Shown: in pieces, positions 1 through 8,247 of the stretch
Numbering within the stretch: position 1 is the first letter of the stretch
How the letters are laid out: every line of letters starts with the position of its first letter
Assembly: GCF_900444945.1 (NCBI RefSeq)
Contig: NZ_UFRM01000001.1
Location: forward strand, 568,501-632,500
Direction of reading: 5' to 3'
Length of the DNA stretch: 64,000 bases
From: Actinobacillus lignieresii
Lineage (GTDB): Bacteria > Pseudomonadota > Gammaproteobacteria > Enterobacterales > Pasteurellaceae
Translations under genes and position numbers: made by a program
Notes under the pieces: model-generated
Seen by the model: only the letters and a program-made list of their open reading frames with translations
What the model was told of the DNA's origin: nothing
Databases searched by the model: none

Positions 1-839
1 AACAATTCTTGTTGCAACTGCGTCAAGATAAAGTCGCTTTAGCAAGTATATATTTGTTTGCCTTTTTGCTTTTTTTAGTCTTTTTCGGTTATGTCATTGC
101 GCCTTATCAAGCGGATACGCAATTTATCGGAAAAGAATTGATGCCACCCTCTTGGGACGATAACGGGCAAATTAGCTTTTTCTTTGGCACGGACGATTTA
201 GGTCGAGATATTTTCAGCCGGATTCTTTATGGTTTTTACTATACGGTCGGTTCCGCATTAATTATTAGTGCGGCGGTAGCGGTAATAGGCAGCGTAATCG
301 GTATTTTTGCCGGAACAAGTCGAAAATCATTTTCTTTCCTAGGGCATTTATTCGATACCTTTTTATTTATCCCGATCCTGATTATTGCGATTGTGATCGC
401 GACCTTAATGGAAGCCAGTTTAATCAATGCAATGTTATCCATATTTTTAGCGATGCTGCCGCATTTTATTCACAAAATTTATCAAGCGGTACGGCAAGAG
501 TTGAAGAGAGAATATGTGATTACCTTGCGTTTAGACGGTGCATCACGTTGGGATTTAATGAAAGAAGTGGTGTTACCGAACGTTACGCCGGTTGCGGTAA
601 AAGAAATTTCTCATATTTTCGTGATTGCGGTCTTGGACATCAATGCACTGAGTTTTATTGAATTAGGGGCAAAAAGCCCGACGCCGGAATGGGGAACGAT
701 GATCAAAGATTCGGTCGAGTTGATTTATATTGCGCCGTGGACGGTAATTCTGCCCGGTATGGCGACCATTTTTGTGATTCTGATTATCAGTATGTTAGGT
801 AATAGTATTAGCCGCGTATTAGAAAAATACTGTTATTAA
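1..839 (+). CDS. sapC: SapC peptide ABC transporter permease, 5'-truncated by window edge
   Basis: Inner-membrane permease of the Sap ABC transporter, which in Pasteurellaceae imports antimicrobial peptides and haem. The readable frame has about six hydrophobic segments and an EAA-type loop (around LRLDGASRWDLMKEVVLPN) that contacts the ATPase. FFGTDDLGRDIFSRILYG near the N-terminus and PTPEWGTMIKDSVELIYIAPW near the C-terminus are typical of the SapC/DppC group. The frame is open to the left edge. A TTG at 9 is the first possible start visible, but the family is about 295 aa, so the true start lies just outside the window. sapD follows after 13 bases, so the two are co-transcribed. Confidence 0.88.
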   Translation, partial: QFLLQLRQDKVALASIYLFAFLLFLVFFGYVIAPYQADTQFIGKELMPPSWDDNGQISFFFGTDDLGRDIFSRILYGFYYTVGSALIISAAVAVIGSVIGIFAGTSRKSFSFLGHLFDTFLFIPILIIAIVIATLMEASLINAMLSIFLAMLPHFIHKIYQAVRQELKREYVITLRLDGASRWDLMKEVVLPNVTPVAVKEISHIFVIAVLDINALSFIELGAKSPTPEWGTMIKDSVELIYIAPWTVILPGMATIFVILIISMLGNSISRVLEKYCY

Positions 840-852
840 AATGGAATAAAGT

Positions 853-1890
853 ATGGCTCTATTAGATATTCGCCATTTAAGTATTGAAATTGACACACCG
901 AACGGCAGAGTCAGAATGGTTGATAATATAAATCTGACTTTAGACGAAGGCGAAATCTGCGGATTAGTCGGTGAGTCCGGCTCGGGAAAAAGTTTAATCG
1001 CTAAAGTGATTTGCGGCGTAATGAAAGACGAATGGATTGTGACCGCCGACCGTTTTCGTTTTAATGATATTGAATTGTTAAAACTGACTCCGACGGAAAG
1101 ACGTAAATTGGTTAGCGAACATATTTCTATGATTTTCCAAAATCCGCTGTCCGGTTTAGACCCGAGTAAGACGATCGGCACCCAACTTATGCAAACGATT
1201 AATTTTAAAGGTAAGTGGTGGCAATGGTTCGGTTGGAAGAAAAAGAAAGCGATTGAATTATTGCACCGAGTCGGGATTCGCGATCATAAGACAATGATGC
1301 AAAGCTATCCGTTCGATATTACCGAAGGCGAGGCGCAAAAAGTGATTATTGCTATGGCGGTAGCAAATCAGCCCCGTTTATTGGTTGCAGACGAACCTAC
1401 ACATACACTGGAAGCGACCACGCAGCTACAGATTTATCGTTTGTTATCCAGTATGAATAAAAACCTCGGCACTTCAATTTTATTGGTTGCCAATGATATT
1501 CGTAGTATTCATAAGTGGGTCGATTCGTTTAATGTACTTTATTGCGGACAAACGGTCGAAATTGCCGGCAAAGAAACCATTATGGAAGAACCGTTTCATC
1601 CTTATACCTCGGTATTACTGAACAGTATTCCGGACTTTTCCCAGCCGTTGGCGTTTAAAAGCCGTTTAAATACGTTAAAAGGCTCGGTACCGATGTTGCA
1701 AGATATGCCGATAGGCTGCCGATTAGGTCCGCGTTGCCCGTTTGCACAGAAAAAATGTGTACAGAAACCGCCATTGCGTAAATTCAAACAGCACGAATTT
1801 GCGTGCCATTATCCGATTAATTTTAGGGAGAAAAACTTCCTAAAACGAGCGGATTTTGAACCAGTTGTGGTGGCGGATAAAGCGGAATAA
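853..1890 (+). CDS. sapD: SapD peptide ABC transporter ATP-binding protein
   Basis: Cytoplasmic ATPase energising the Sap uptake system; SapD is also linked to Trk potassium uptake in enterics. Walker A GESGSGKS is at residues 40-47, the Q-loop at FQNPLSGLDPS, and Walker B at LLVADEP. The C-terminal oligopeptide-transporter extension GCRLGPRCPFAQKKC is present. The signature motif is degenerate (ITEGEAQK instead of LSGGQ), and the H-loop position reads LLVANDI, with Asn where most ATPases have His. Length 345 aa fits the family. The start is supported by a GGAATAAAGT upstream and the 13-base gap from sapC. No sapF follows, unlike the H. influenzae sapABCDF order. Confidence 0.9.
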   Translation: MALLDIRHLSIEIDTPNGRVRMVDNINLTLDEGEICGLVGESGSGKSLIAKVICGVMKDEWIVTADRFRFNDIELLKLTPTERRKLVSEHISMIFQNPLSGLDPSKTIGTQLMQTINFKGKWWQWFGWKKKKAIELLHRVGIRDHKTMMQSYPFDITEGEAQKVIIAMAVANQPRLLVADEPTHTLEATTQLQIYRLLSSMNKNLGTSILLVANDIRSIHKWVDSFNVLYCGQTVEIAGKETIMEEPFHPYTSVLLNSIPDFSQPLAFKSRLNTLKGSVPMLQDMPIGCRLGPRCPFAQKKCVQKPPLRKFKQHEFACHYPINFREKNFLKRADFEPVVVADKAE

Positions 1891-1973
1891 TTTGATCGGG
1901 CGGTTATATTTTTTCGATTTTTTGCAAATTTTTGAGAAAAACAGACCGCTTGACGTTTCAATAGGATGGGAAA
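1891..1973. other. sapD-MmcQ intergenic with uptake-sequence core
   Basis: Contains GACCGCTTGA at 1944-1953, which is the Apl-type uptake core on the minus strand, and a weaker GCGGTT copy near 1910. Together they could form a long-loop hairpin. A ribosome binding site (AGGATGGG) for the next gene lies at the right end. Confidence 0.45.
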
Positions 1974-2741
1974 ATGGCAAAGAGACAAATTGATTTTAAA
2001 GAAGATGTTTTACTCTATGTTTTACAACAATACGGAACGGAACCCGAGTATCTATGGAAGTCTTATCCCGATTATGCCATTTTAAGACAAGCGGATAATC
2101 GCAAGTGGTATGCGGTGATAATGTCGGTACCTTATGCCACGCTAGGGCTTTCGGGAAGCGGAAAAGTTACGCTGATGAATGTGAAATGTTCCCCTGAAAT
2201 GATCAGCCTGTTTCTAGCGCAAAAAGGCTTTTTACCCGCCTATCATATGAATAAAACCCATTGGCTAAGTATTTTGCTAGACGGTAGTGTCGATAAAGAA
2301 ACCGTTATATTCCTACTTAACCAAAGTTTCGATCTTACCGCCACACGCTTACGTAAGCAAAAATTAGGTTTAATTAGCCACACCGAATGGATCGTACCGG
2401 CAAACCCGAAATATTATGACGTAGAAAGCGAGTTAAAAGAAGGTAAAGAAATCCTTTGGAAGCAAAGCAACAATATTGCCGTCGGCGATATTGTTTATCT
2501 TTATGTTACGGAACCGACCGCCGCCATTCGCTATCAATGTGAAGCCTTGGAAGTGAATATTCCATACCAATCAAAGCAAACGGAGATTCGTGTTGATCGA
2601 GTAATGAAAATCAAATGCCTAAAAGAATTTGATAAAAAAGAACTTCCCCGAGAGAAACTCCGAGCATTTGGCGTTACCGCCGTACGAGGTCCTCGTAAAA
2701 TGCCGTTTGCATTGAGCGAAGAAATTAAACTAATGAATTAA
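1974..2741 (+). CDS. MmcQ/YjbR family protein with C-terminal EVE/PUA-like domain
   Basis: A 255-residue cytoplasmic protein with two apparent parts. Residues 1-120 resemble the MmcQ/YjbR double-wing fold (LWKSYPDYAILR, KWYAVIMSV, then MNKTHWLSILLDGSV and LLNQSFDLT). Residues 135-255 (EWIVPANPKYYDVESEL, VGDIVYLYV, IRYQCEALEV) resemble EVE/PUA-like modified-nucleotide-binding folds. The combination suggests nucleic-acid binding, but no catalytic residues are evident and no function is known to me. AGGATGGGAAA supports the start. It may be cotranscribed with sapD (83-base gap) and ends at a strong bidirectional terminator. Confidence 0.7.
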   Translation: MAKRQIDFKEDVLLYVLQQYGTEPEYLWKSYPDYAILRQADNRKWYAVIMSVPYATLGLSGSGKVTLMNVKCSPEMISLFLAQKGFLPAYHMNKTHWLSILLDGSVDKETVIFLLNQSFDLTATRLRKQKLGLISHTEWIVPANPKYYDVESELKEGKEILWKQSNNIAVGDIVYLYVTEPTAAIRYQCEALEVNIPYQSKQTEIRVDRVMKIKCLKEFDKKELPREKLRAFGVTAVRGPRKMPFALSEEIKLMN

Positions 2742-2750
2742 TATGTAAAA

Positions 2751-2776
2751 AAACCTAGCATTTCTGCTAGGTTTTT
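2751..2776. terminator. Bidirectional intrinsic terminator
   Basis: Ten-base stem AAACCTAGCA / TGCTAGGTTT with a TTTC loop, flanked by A- and T-runs, between the convergent MmcQ-like and MFS genes. Confidence 0.85.
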
Positions 2777-2783
2777 CACGAGT

Positions 2784-4148
2784 TTATGTGATGGTTTTAT
2801 CCGTTTTTTCTATTGTATTTGGTTCAATATCTTCCTGAGAGTCTTCCTTAACTTCTTCAATTTCGTCTATATCATTAAAAGTTGCCTGATATTGCTGTAC
2901 GATATTCTCATCAAAAGGTACTAATTCTAAATTATCCTCTTGCATAATATCTTCTACCGTACTTGCTGTTGCAATAGGTGTGGTTAATTGCATATCTACA
3001 CGTTCTGCTTTTGGAATCGGTTTAGTTTTAAGTGCGCAGAGCAGAAGAATCACCGAGAAGATGCCAAAGAAGGCATAAAAACCATATTGGGATGATAAGC
3101 CCATTGCGAAGCCGAGGAACGGCGGAGCGATTAACGCACCCATACCATAGCAAAAGAGTAAACCGCGACTGACTTCTACCGTATTCATATTGCTTGGTAA
3201 TTCATCATTGGCACGGGCAATGCTTAGTGCATAAAGACTGAACAGACTACAGCCAAAAATGAATGCGATGATATATTGTAACCAAGCGGTCGAATTTGTT
3301 TGAAAAATTGTAAATATTCCCGAACCGGCAGTTAAGCTAGCAATCAGAGCACAAATTAAAATTGTATTACGTCTGCCAATGCGATCCGATAAACCAGCTA
3401 CCGGCAACTGGCTGATAAAGCCCCCAATCATAGAAGCCATCAGATACAGCGATATTTCGCCTAATGAAAAATCTAGCTTTAAGAGAAATACTGAAACCAT
3501 AGTGAAAAAGCCGTTTACCAACATCCCGCTAATAAAACTTGTCGCTAACGCAAGGGGCGAAATGGCTAATAAACGCGGTACGCTGATTCGTTCTCGAGCG
3601 GGAATCTCCGGTTGGGTCATTTTCGTTAAGGCGATCGGAATCATCGACATCACTACTAAAATGGTAGCGAGCGTAAAAATATTGTTACTGGTTAATTCCA
3701 GACTAAGTAAGCTCACCCCTAAAATAAAGGCGAGATAGAAAATAATGTTATAGGTTGCCAATGCTTTGCCTCGAGTATCTACATTAGTTTTCTCGCTTAA
3801 CCAGCTTTCTACTAATAACAGTAAACTATAATGGCAGAAACCTAAAATAATTCGCAGCATGCCCCACACCCACAGGTTATCAATCATCATATGGCTAAGT
3901 GCGGCGATGGCGAAGATCGCACCAAATACGCTAAACGAACGGATGTGCCCCACACTGGATACAATACGGTGGGCGAGAATGGCACTAAGTGTTGCGCCTA
4001 CAAAAAACGCTGCGTTAAGTAAACCGATCACTACATCGCTAACGCCCATTTCAGCCAGTTTTACACCCGCTGAGTTTAAGAATAACCCATAGCCGAAAAA
4101 GAGGAAAAAGATGCCGGAAAAGAGCGAATAGAATTTGGTTGTTTGCAA
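2784..4148 (-). CDS. MFS transporter, YcaD-like, with acidic C-terminal tail
   Basis: Twelve-helix major facilitator of 454 residues. It starts directly with a membrane segment (YSLFSGIFFLFFGYGLFL). The A-loop style motif is weak, but the second-half copy GLSDRIGRRNT is clear, as is RGKALATYNI. The overall pattern resembles the YcaD/YbfB drug-efflux-like branch; the substrate cannot be told. The last about 65 residues (after KTKPIPKAERVD) form an acidic, Glu/Asp-rich cytoplasmic tail that is unusual for this family and may be intrinsically disordered. An AGGAGCTATTTT ribosome site precedes the start. It is transcribed alone and is convergent with the gene to its left. Confidence 0.8.
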   Translation of the reverse strand: MQTTKFYSLFSGIFFLFFGYGLFLNSAGVKLAEMGVSDVVIGLLNAAFFVGATLSAILAHRIVSSVGHIRSFSVFGAIFAIAALSHMMIDNLWVWGMLRIILGFCHYSLLLLVESWLSEKTNVDTRGKALATYNIIFYLAFILGVSLLSLELTSNNIFTLATILVVMSMIPIALTKMTQPEIPARERISVPRLLAISPLALATSFISGMLVNGFFTMVSVFLLKLDFSLGEISLYLMASMIGGFISQLPVAGLSDRIGRRNTILICALIASLTAGSGIFTIFQTNSTAWLQYIIAFIFGCSLFSLYALSIARANDELPSNMNTVEVSRGLLFCYGMGALIAPPFLGFAMGLSSQYGFYAFFGIFSVILLLCALKTKPIPKAERVDMQLTTPIATASTVEDIMQEDNLELVPFDENIVQQYQATFNDIDEIEEVKEDSQEDIEPNTIEKTDKTIT

Positions 4149-4248
4149 AATAGCTCCTAAATTTTTAATCTTTCACATTATAATCATCAGATTTTTGCGT
4201 AGAGATAGATTCAAAGCCTACCAGTTTATTGATGTGGAGAAAAGCATC

Positions 4249-4280
4249 TGAATTGTCATCTCAATTGTCATCTCAATTAC
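4249..4280. repeat. 12-bp tandem repeat (about 2.7 copies)
   Basis: The unit TCAATTGTCATC occurs at 4261-4272, preceded by a copy with one change (4249-4260) and followed by a partial copy (4273-4280). The last partial copy overlaps the stop codon of the small ORF. Confidence 0.7.
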
Positions 4281-4365
4281 CGAGTTTATAAAACCAAAAC
4301 ACCGTCGGCACAAAAATCGGGGCTTTTAGTGTGCTTGATGCAAGAAGTTCTTGAATGAAACTCAT
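4273..4365 (-). CDS. Candidate 30-residue hydrophobic peptide
   Basis: A short frame MSFIQELLASSTLKAPIFVP... that ends WFYKLGN, with a good ribosome site (GGAG six bases before the ATG). One possible membrane segment spans roughly residues 15-27. An in-frame ATG four codons upstream (4377) is an alternative start. It matches nothing I recognise. It could be a real small membrane protein or the decayed 5' end of a longer gene, since the tandem repeat sits exactly at its end. Confidence 0.3.
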   Translation of the reverse strand: MSFIQELLASSTLKAPIFVPTVFWFYKLGN

Positions 4366-4697
4366 CTTATGCTCCATTTATAGCTAAAATAAGATCGCAC
4401 TTTTCTCTATTTCTGAAGTTTAAAATAACAAAAAAGTACAATATAAAAAGAAATTGATTTATTGATACCCTACAAGATAGGGGATTTTGAAAATTATCCT
4501 ATTAGAAAAGGATAATATAAGATAGTGAGAATTCACTAAATTGAAATGTAGCATAACTACCAAGATGAATTAAATGTTATGCTACAATATTGGTGATTTT
4601 TTGTCAAGAAAAAACTTAAATTATATTTATTCTAGACTATTTTAATATGAGGCTATCAACAAAAAAGCTCAAGGTTTTTATTGATTGTAAGATGTTG

Positions 4698-5693
4698 TTA
4701 CACAAAATCCTGCATTAAATCTTCCACTACATCTTTGACAGAACGGATCGATTTAATATTAGTAATGCCGTTACCTACCGAAATATAGCCTTTCTCAAAA
4801 TCGCCAAGTAACATACCTTGACGCATTCCATAGCCACCGGTTTGTGCTTTGGCAAGCTCATCTCGCGTTGCACCGTTTTCATCCATTTCCACCAATTTAT
4901 GTGCTAACTGAGTGGGTAGCGAGCGGTAATACGCCGGTTGGGTGCGGAATAACAATAAATCTTGAGCCGTGCTATCGACAACGAGTTGCTTAACGCTTTC
5001 ATGCATACGGTTTTCCTCAGTTGCTAACAACACAGAACCGACAAATACGCCTTCCGCACCGAGTGCAAAACTTGCTCGTACGCCTCGCACATCAGCAATA
5101 CCGCCAGCCGCCATCACAGGGATACTCACCGCATCGACCATTTGAGGCACGATAGAGAATGTTCCGATCACTTGGCTTGGCACAGTGCCGCCTTCATCAA
5201 AACCGGTTGCAACGAAAATATCCGCCCCAATTTCTTCCGCATAATGAGCATTTTCTACTGTTGGCGTATGCGGACGGAAAATGGTTTTTGTGCCTGCCGC
5301 TTTAAATTTTTTCATCATCGGCTTGTAGTCATAGCCATCAATACCGTTGATTAATGCCACCGGCACGTGTTCTTCAATTAATAAATCCACTAACAAATCA
5401 ATCGTACTGAAATCGTAGGATAAAATCACCGGTGCACCGAACGGCTTATCGGTTAATGCTTTGGTTTTACGGATTTCTTCACGGAAAGTGCTAAGCAAAT
5501 CCTCCGTCGTTTTCGGTGCTTTCAGCAAGCCGGCATTAGGGCCTAAAATCCCTAAACCTCCGGCATTGCTTACAGCAGCAACAAATTTTGCGTCAGTCAT
5601 CCACGCCATCGGGCCTTGCACGAGTGGAAATTTAATTCCGAGAATGTCAGTAATACGGTTACAAGCGGTCATTTTTTTTATCCTTTTTTGCAA
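4698..5693 (-). CDS. Nitronate monooxygenase (2-nitropropane dioxygenase family)
   Basis: FMN-dependent TIM-barrel enzyme that oxidises nitronates such as propionate-3-nitronate, or a FabK-like enoyl reductase relative. Visible motifs are PLVQGPMAWMTDAKFVAAVSNAGGLGILGP at the N-terminus, VATGFDEGGT in the middle, and the phosphate-binding AAGGIADVRGVRASFALGAEGVFVGS near residue 195. Length 331 aa is normal. The frame begins MQKRIKKMTACNRITDILG; the internal Met at residue 8 is an alternative start, with AGGATAAAAAAA before it. The gene is divergent from a LysR gene, a typical regulator-target pair. The start region contains an Apl-type uptake core. Confidence 0.83.
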   Translation of the reverse strand: MQKRIKKMTACNRITDILGIKFPLVQGPMAWMTDAKFVAAVSNAGGLGILGPNAGLLKAPKTTEDLLSTFREEIRKTKALTDKPFGAPVILSYDFSTIDLLVDLLIEEHVPVALINGIDGYDYKPMMKKFKAAGTKTIFRPHTPTVENAHYAEEIGADIFVATGFDEGGTVPSQVIGTFSIVPQMVDAVSIPVMAAGGIADVRGVRASFALGAEGVFVGSVLLATEENRMHESVKQLVVDSTAQDLLLFRTQPAYYRSLPTQLAHKLVEMDENGATRDELAKAQTGGYGMRQGMLLGDFEKGYISVGNGITNIKSIRSVKDVVEDLMQDFV

Positions 5694-5777
5694 ATGAATG
5701 GTGGCTATTATAATCTTGCAAAATTGGTTGAGAAGTATCTAAAATAAGAATAAGTTTTCCAAAAATGAGAAGCAGGT

Positions 5778-6665
5778 ATGGACTTAAATAATCTTCGTCT
5801 CTTCGTTGCGGTTTATCAAGCGGAGAGTTTTTCTAAAGCGGCGGAACAACTTGCAATCCCGGTTGCGACGGTTAGTCGCCGTATTGCGGAATTTGAAAAA
5901 TCGCTTTCTACCCAACTTTTCGACCGCTACAAAACAGGGGTGAAACCGACCGCACTTGGTTTGCAACTGTATGAAAAGGTTTATTTGAGCTTAGACAATT
6001 TAACGCAAGCAACACAAGATTTTATTGGTGAACAGCAGGAGTTGAGCGGTTATCTGCGTATTTCCACCGTTTCCGCCTGTGAGCCGATTTGGGCGGCAAT
6101 TGCTGAATTTCAGGCGGAATATCCGCAGGTGAAAGTACATTGTCAGGCGACCGATCGCGTATTGGATTTGGTAGAAGATGGCATTGATATCGCGTTTCGA
6201 ATGGGCGATTTGCATACGGAAAATGTTATTGCTCGCAAAATGATGGATTTAAACGCTGTATTGGTGGCTCACCCGGATTTTCTTGCTAGACACGGCACGC
6301 CGAAAACACCGCAAGATTTGACCGCACTACCATTTGCCTGCTGGGCAAGAGCAGGGCAGAAAAGCGCAACATTACAACTGGGCGAACAAGCGGTCAAAAT
6401 TGAACCGATTTTTACCTCTAATGACGTGTACGCCATCGCCCACCAAGCCAAAAATGCGCATGCCATTTGCCAATTACCAGACTATATGGCACAAGAACTC
6501 ACCGAGAAATTCGGCTTAGTCGAACTGATGTCCGACTATCCGGCACCAACCTATCCTATTCACGCCATCTATCCCGCCCACCGCCACCCCTCAGCAATCA
6601 TGAAAACCTTTTTGGGGTTTTGTGAGAGGTTTTTAATAGAAAGAGAGAAACGTTGTAAAGATTAA
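5778..6665 (+). CDS. LysR family transcriptional regulator
   Basis: A 295-residue LysR regulator. Residues 1-60 are the winged helix (MDLNNLRLFVAVYQAESFSKAAEQLAIPVATVSRRIAEFEKSL) and residues 88 onward are the periplasmic-binding-protein-like effector domain (LRISTVSACEPIW, IDIAFRMGDLHTENVIARK). It is divergent from the nitronate monooxygenase with 84 bases between starts, so it probably controls that gene. The coding sequence holds both a Haemophilus-type uptake core (minus strand, 5949-5957) and an Apl-type core near 6385, a mixture that suggests exchange between clades. Confidence 0.87.
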   Translation: MDLNNLRLFVAVYQAESFSKAAEQLAIPVATVSRRIAEFEKSLSTQLFDRYKTGVKPTALGLQLYEKVYLSLDNLTQATQDFIGEQQELSGYLRISTVSACEPIWAAIAEFQAEYPQVKVHCQATDRVLDLVEDGIDIAFRMGDLHTENVIARKMMDLNAVLVAHPDFLARHGTPKTPQDLTALPFACWARAGQKSATLQLGEQAVKIEPIFTSNDVYAIAHQAKNAHAICQLPDYMAQELTEKFGLVELMSDYPAPTYPIHAIYPAHRHPSAIMKTFLGFCERFLIEREKRCKD

Positions 6666-6726
6666 CCATTTCACCGTTTACGGGAAACAGATAACAGAAG
6701 GATTGTTCCAGAATCCATAGGAAGAG

Positions 6727-6750
6727 GGAGAAAGATCTTCTCCTTTTCTT
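6727..6750 (+). terminator. Weak intrinsic terminator after LysR gene
   Basis: Six-base stem GGAGAA / TTCTCC with a five-base loop, followed by TTTTCTTCTT. Confidence 0.45.
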
Positions 6751-6836
6751 CTTAATATGTACTTGATCTTTCAAAAGCAAATGGCAAACGTAAATTTCTG
6801 ATTTATCTGGTGCATTAGGTTTTTAACATTTTCAAT

Positions 6837-6888
6837 TTTTCCTTTGAAAAAATGTGTTTCAGTTGCAAGTTTTCCTTTGAAAAAATGT
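6837..6888. repeat. Pair of 19-bp direct repeats upstream of the ATPase gene
   Basis: TTTTCCTTTGAAAAAATGT occurs at 6837-6855 and again at 6870-6888, with 33 bp between starts (about three helical turns). This phasing is compatible with paired protein-binding sites. The copies lie 48-99 bp upstream of the DUF4143 ATPase start. Confidence 0.75.
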
Positions 6889-6935
6889 TAAATTGTCCTT
6901 AAAATAGTTTCCAAAGAATAGAAAATGAGCAAATC

Positions 6936-8237
6936 ATGCAAAGAAAAATTATTCAATCCTTAGAAAAATGGAAACAGAAGCCTACTCGCAAGCCTTTGAT
7001 TATTCAAGGCGCAAGGCAAGTGGGTAAAACATGGGCGATGAAGCGTTTTGGCGAACAATCTTTTGAAAAGGTGGCGTATATTAACTTCGATAATAACCCT
7101 CGAATGAAAACGCTATTTTCGGGAGATTATGATATTAACCGCTTGATTCTTGGTTTAAAAATTGAAAGTGGTGTAGATATTCAAGCTGAAAATACACTGA
7201 TTATTTTTGATGAAATACAAGAAGTACCGCAGGTACTCTCTTCGCTCAAATATTTTTATGAAAATGCACCGCAATTTTATATTGTGGCGGCAGGATCATT
7301 ACTTGGTGTCTCATTGCATCATCAGGTTTCTTTTCCTGTGGGTAAGGTGGATTTTCTACCGCTTTACCCGATGGACTTTCACGAGTTTTTGACCGCACTT
7401 GGTAAGCAAGATTTAGTACAGTTACTGGAACTCAAAGATTGGTCGCTTATTTCTGCGATGAAAACGAGCTATATTGATTTGCTGCGCCAATATTATTTTG
7501 TGGGTGGAATGCCTGAAGCCGTGAAAGTCTTTGTCGAAACGCAAAACTTTGATGAAGTCCGCCAAGTACAACGTAATTTATTGATGGCATACGAACAGGA
7601 TTTTTCTAAACATATCAAAGATGGGCAGACTGTGCAAAAAGTGCGGTCAATTTGGGCGTCAATTCCTGAACAACTTGCCAAAGAAAACAAAAAGTTCGTT
7701 TACTCACACCTGCAAAAAGGAGCGAGAAGTAAAGATTACGAAATCGCTTTGCAATGGCTGAAAGACAGTTGTTTAGTGCATTCCGTGCCACGTGTCAAAA
7801 AGCCACATTTACCGCTTTCTGCCTATCAAGACGGTGCATTCAAACTTTATGCATTGGATGTAGGCTTGCTTGCCGCTAAAAGCCATTTAGATGTTAGCGT
7901 TCTGCTTGAAGGCAGCCGTATTTTTACCGAATTTAAAGGCGCTTTAACCGAGCAATATGTGCTACAACAGCTTATTGCCACTCAAGAAAACCCCGTGTTT
8001 TACTGGACAACCGAAAAAGGCACGGCAGAAGTGGATTTTGTCTTGCAACGCAAACAAGCGGTGATTCCGATTGAAGTCAAAGCTGAAGAAAACCTAAAAG
8101 CGAAAAGTTTAAAAGTGTATGTGGAACAGTTCCAGTCCGAACAAGCGGTTCGGTTTTCAATGGCAGATTTTAGGGAACAGGATTGGATGGTGAATGTGCC
8201 GTTGTATAATACAGAATTTATAACAAAAAAAATTTAA
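6936..8237 (+). CDS. AAA ATPase with DUF4143 and nuclease-like C-terminus
   Basis: A 433-residue protein of the widespread AAA/DUF4143 family. Walker A GARQVGKT is at residues 25-32 and Walker B LIIFDE at 88-93. The C-terminal region has a PD-(D/E)XK-like arrangement (EVDFVL with Asp367, then IEVK with Glu380 and Lys382) that is common in this family. The biological role of the family is unsettled; members occur in variable islets. The coding sequence contains two Haemophilus-type uptake cores (7392-7400 minus, 7639-7647 plus) as well as Apl-type cores near 8055 and 8140. The next gene starts 10 bases after the stop, so the two probably form one transcript. Confidence 0.85.
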   Translation: MQRKIIQSLEKWKQKPTRKPLIIQGARQVGKTWAMKRFGEQSFEKVAYINFDNNPRMKTLFSGDYDINRLILGLKIESGVDIQAENTLIIFDEIQEVPQVLSSLKYFYENAPQFYIVAAGSLLGVSLHHQVSFPVGKVDFLPLYPMDFHEFLTALGKQDLVQLLELKDWSLISAMKTSYIDLLRQYYFVGGMPEAVKVFVETQNFDEVRQVQRNLLMAYEQDFSKHIKDGQTVQKVRSIWASIPEQLAKENKKFVYSHLQKGARSKDYEIALQWLKDSCLVHSVPRVKKPHLPLSAYQDGAFKLYALDVGLLAAKSHLDVSVLLEGSRIFTEFKGALTEQYVLQQLIATQENPVFYWTTEKGTAEVDFVLQRKQAVIPIEVKAEENLKAKSLKVYVEQFQSEQAVRFSMADFREQDWMVNVPLYNTEFITKKI

Positions 8238-8247
8238 GGAATATATT

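Larger units (their letters stand above)
4149..4697. other. AT-rich intergenic region, about 550 bp
   Basis: Lies between two minus-strand genes. It holds a candidate 30-codon ORF (4273-4365), a short 12-bp tandem repeat at 4249-4280, and otherwise very AT-rich sequence without a recognisable gene, RNA or strong terminator. It marks the left border of the accessory islet. Confidence 0.6.
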
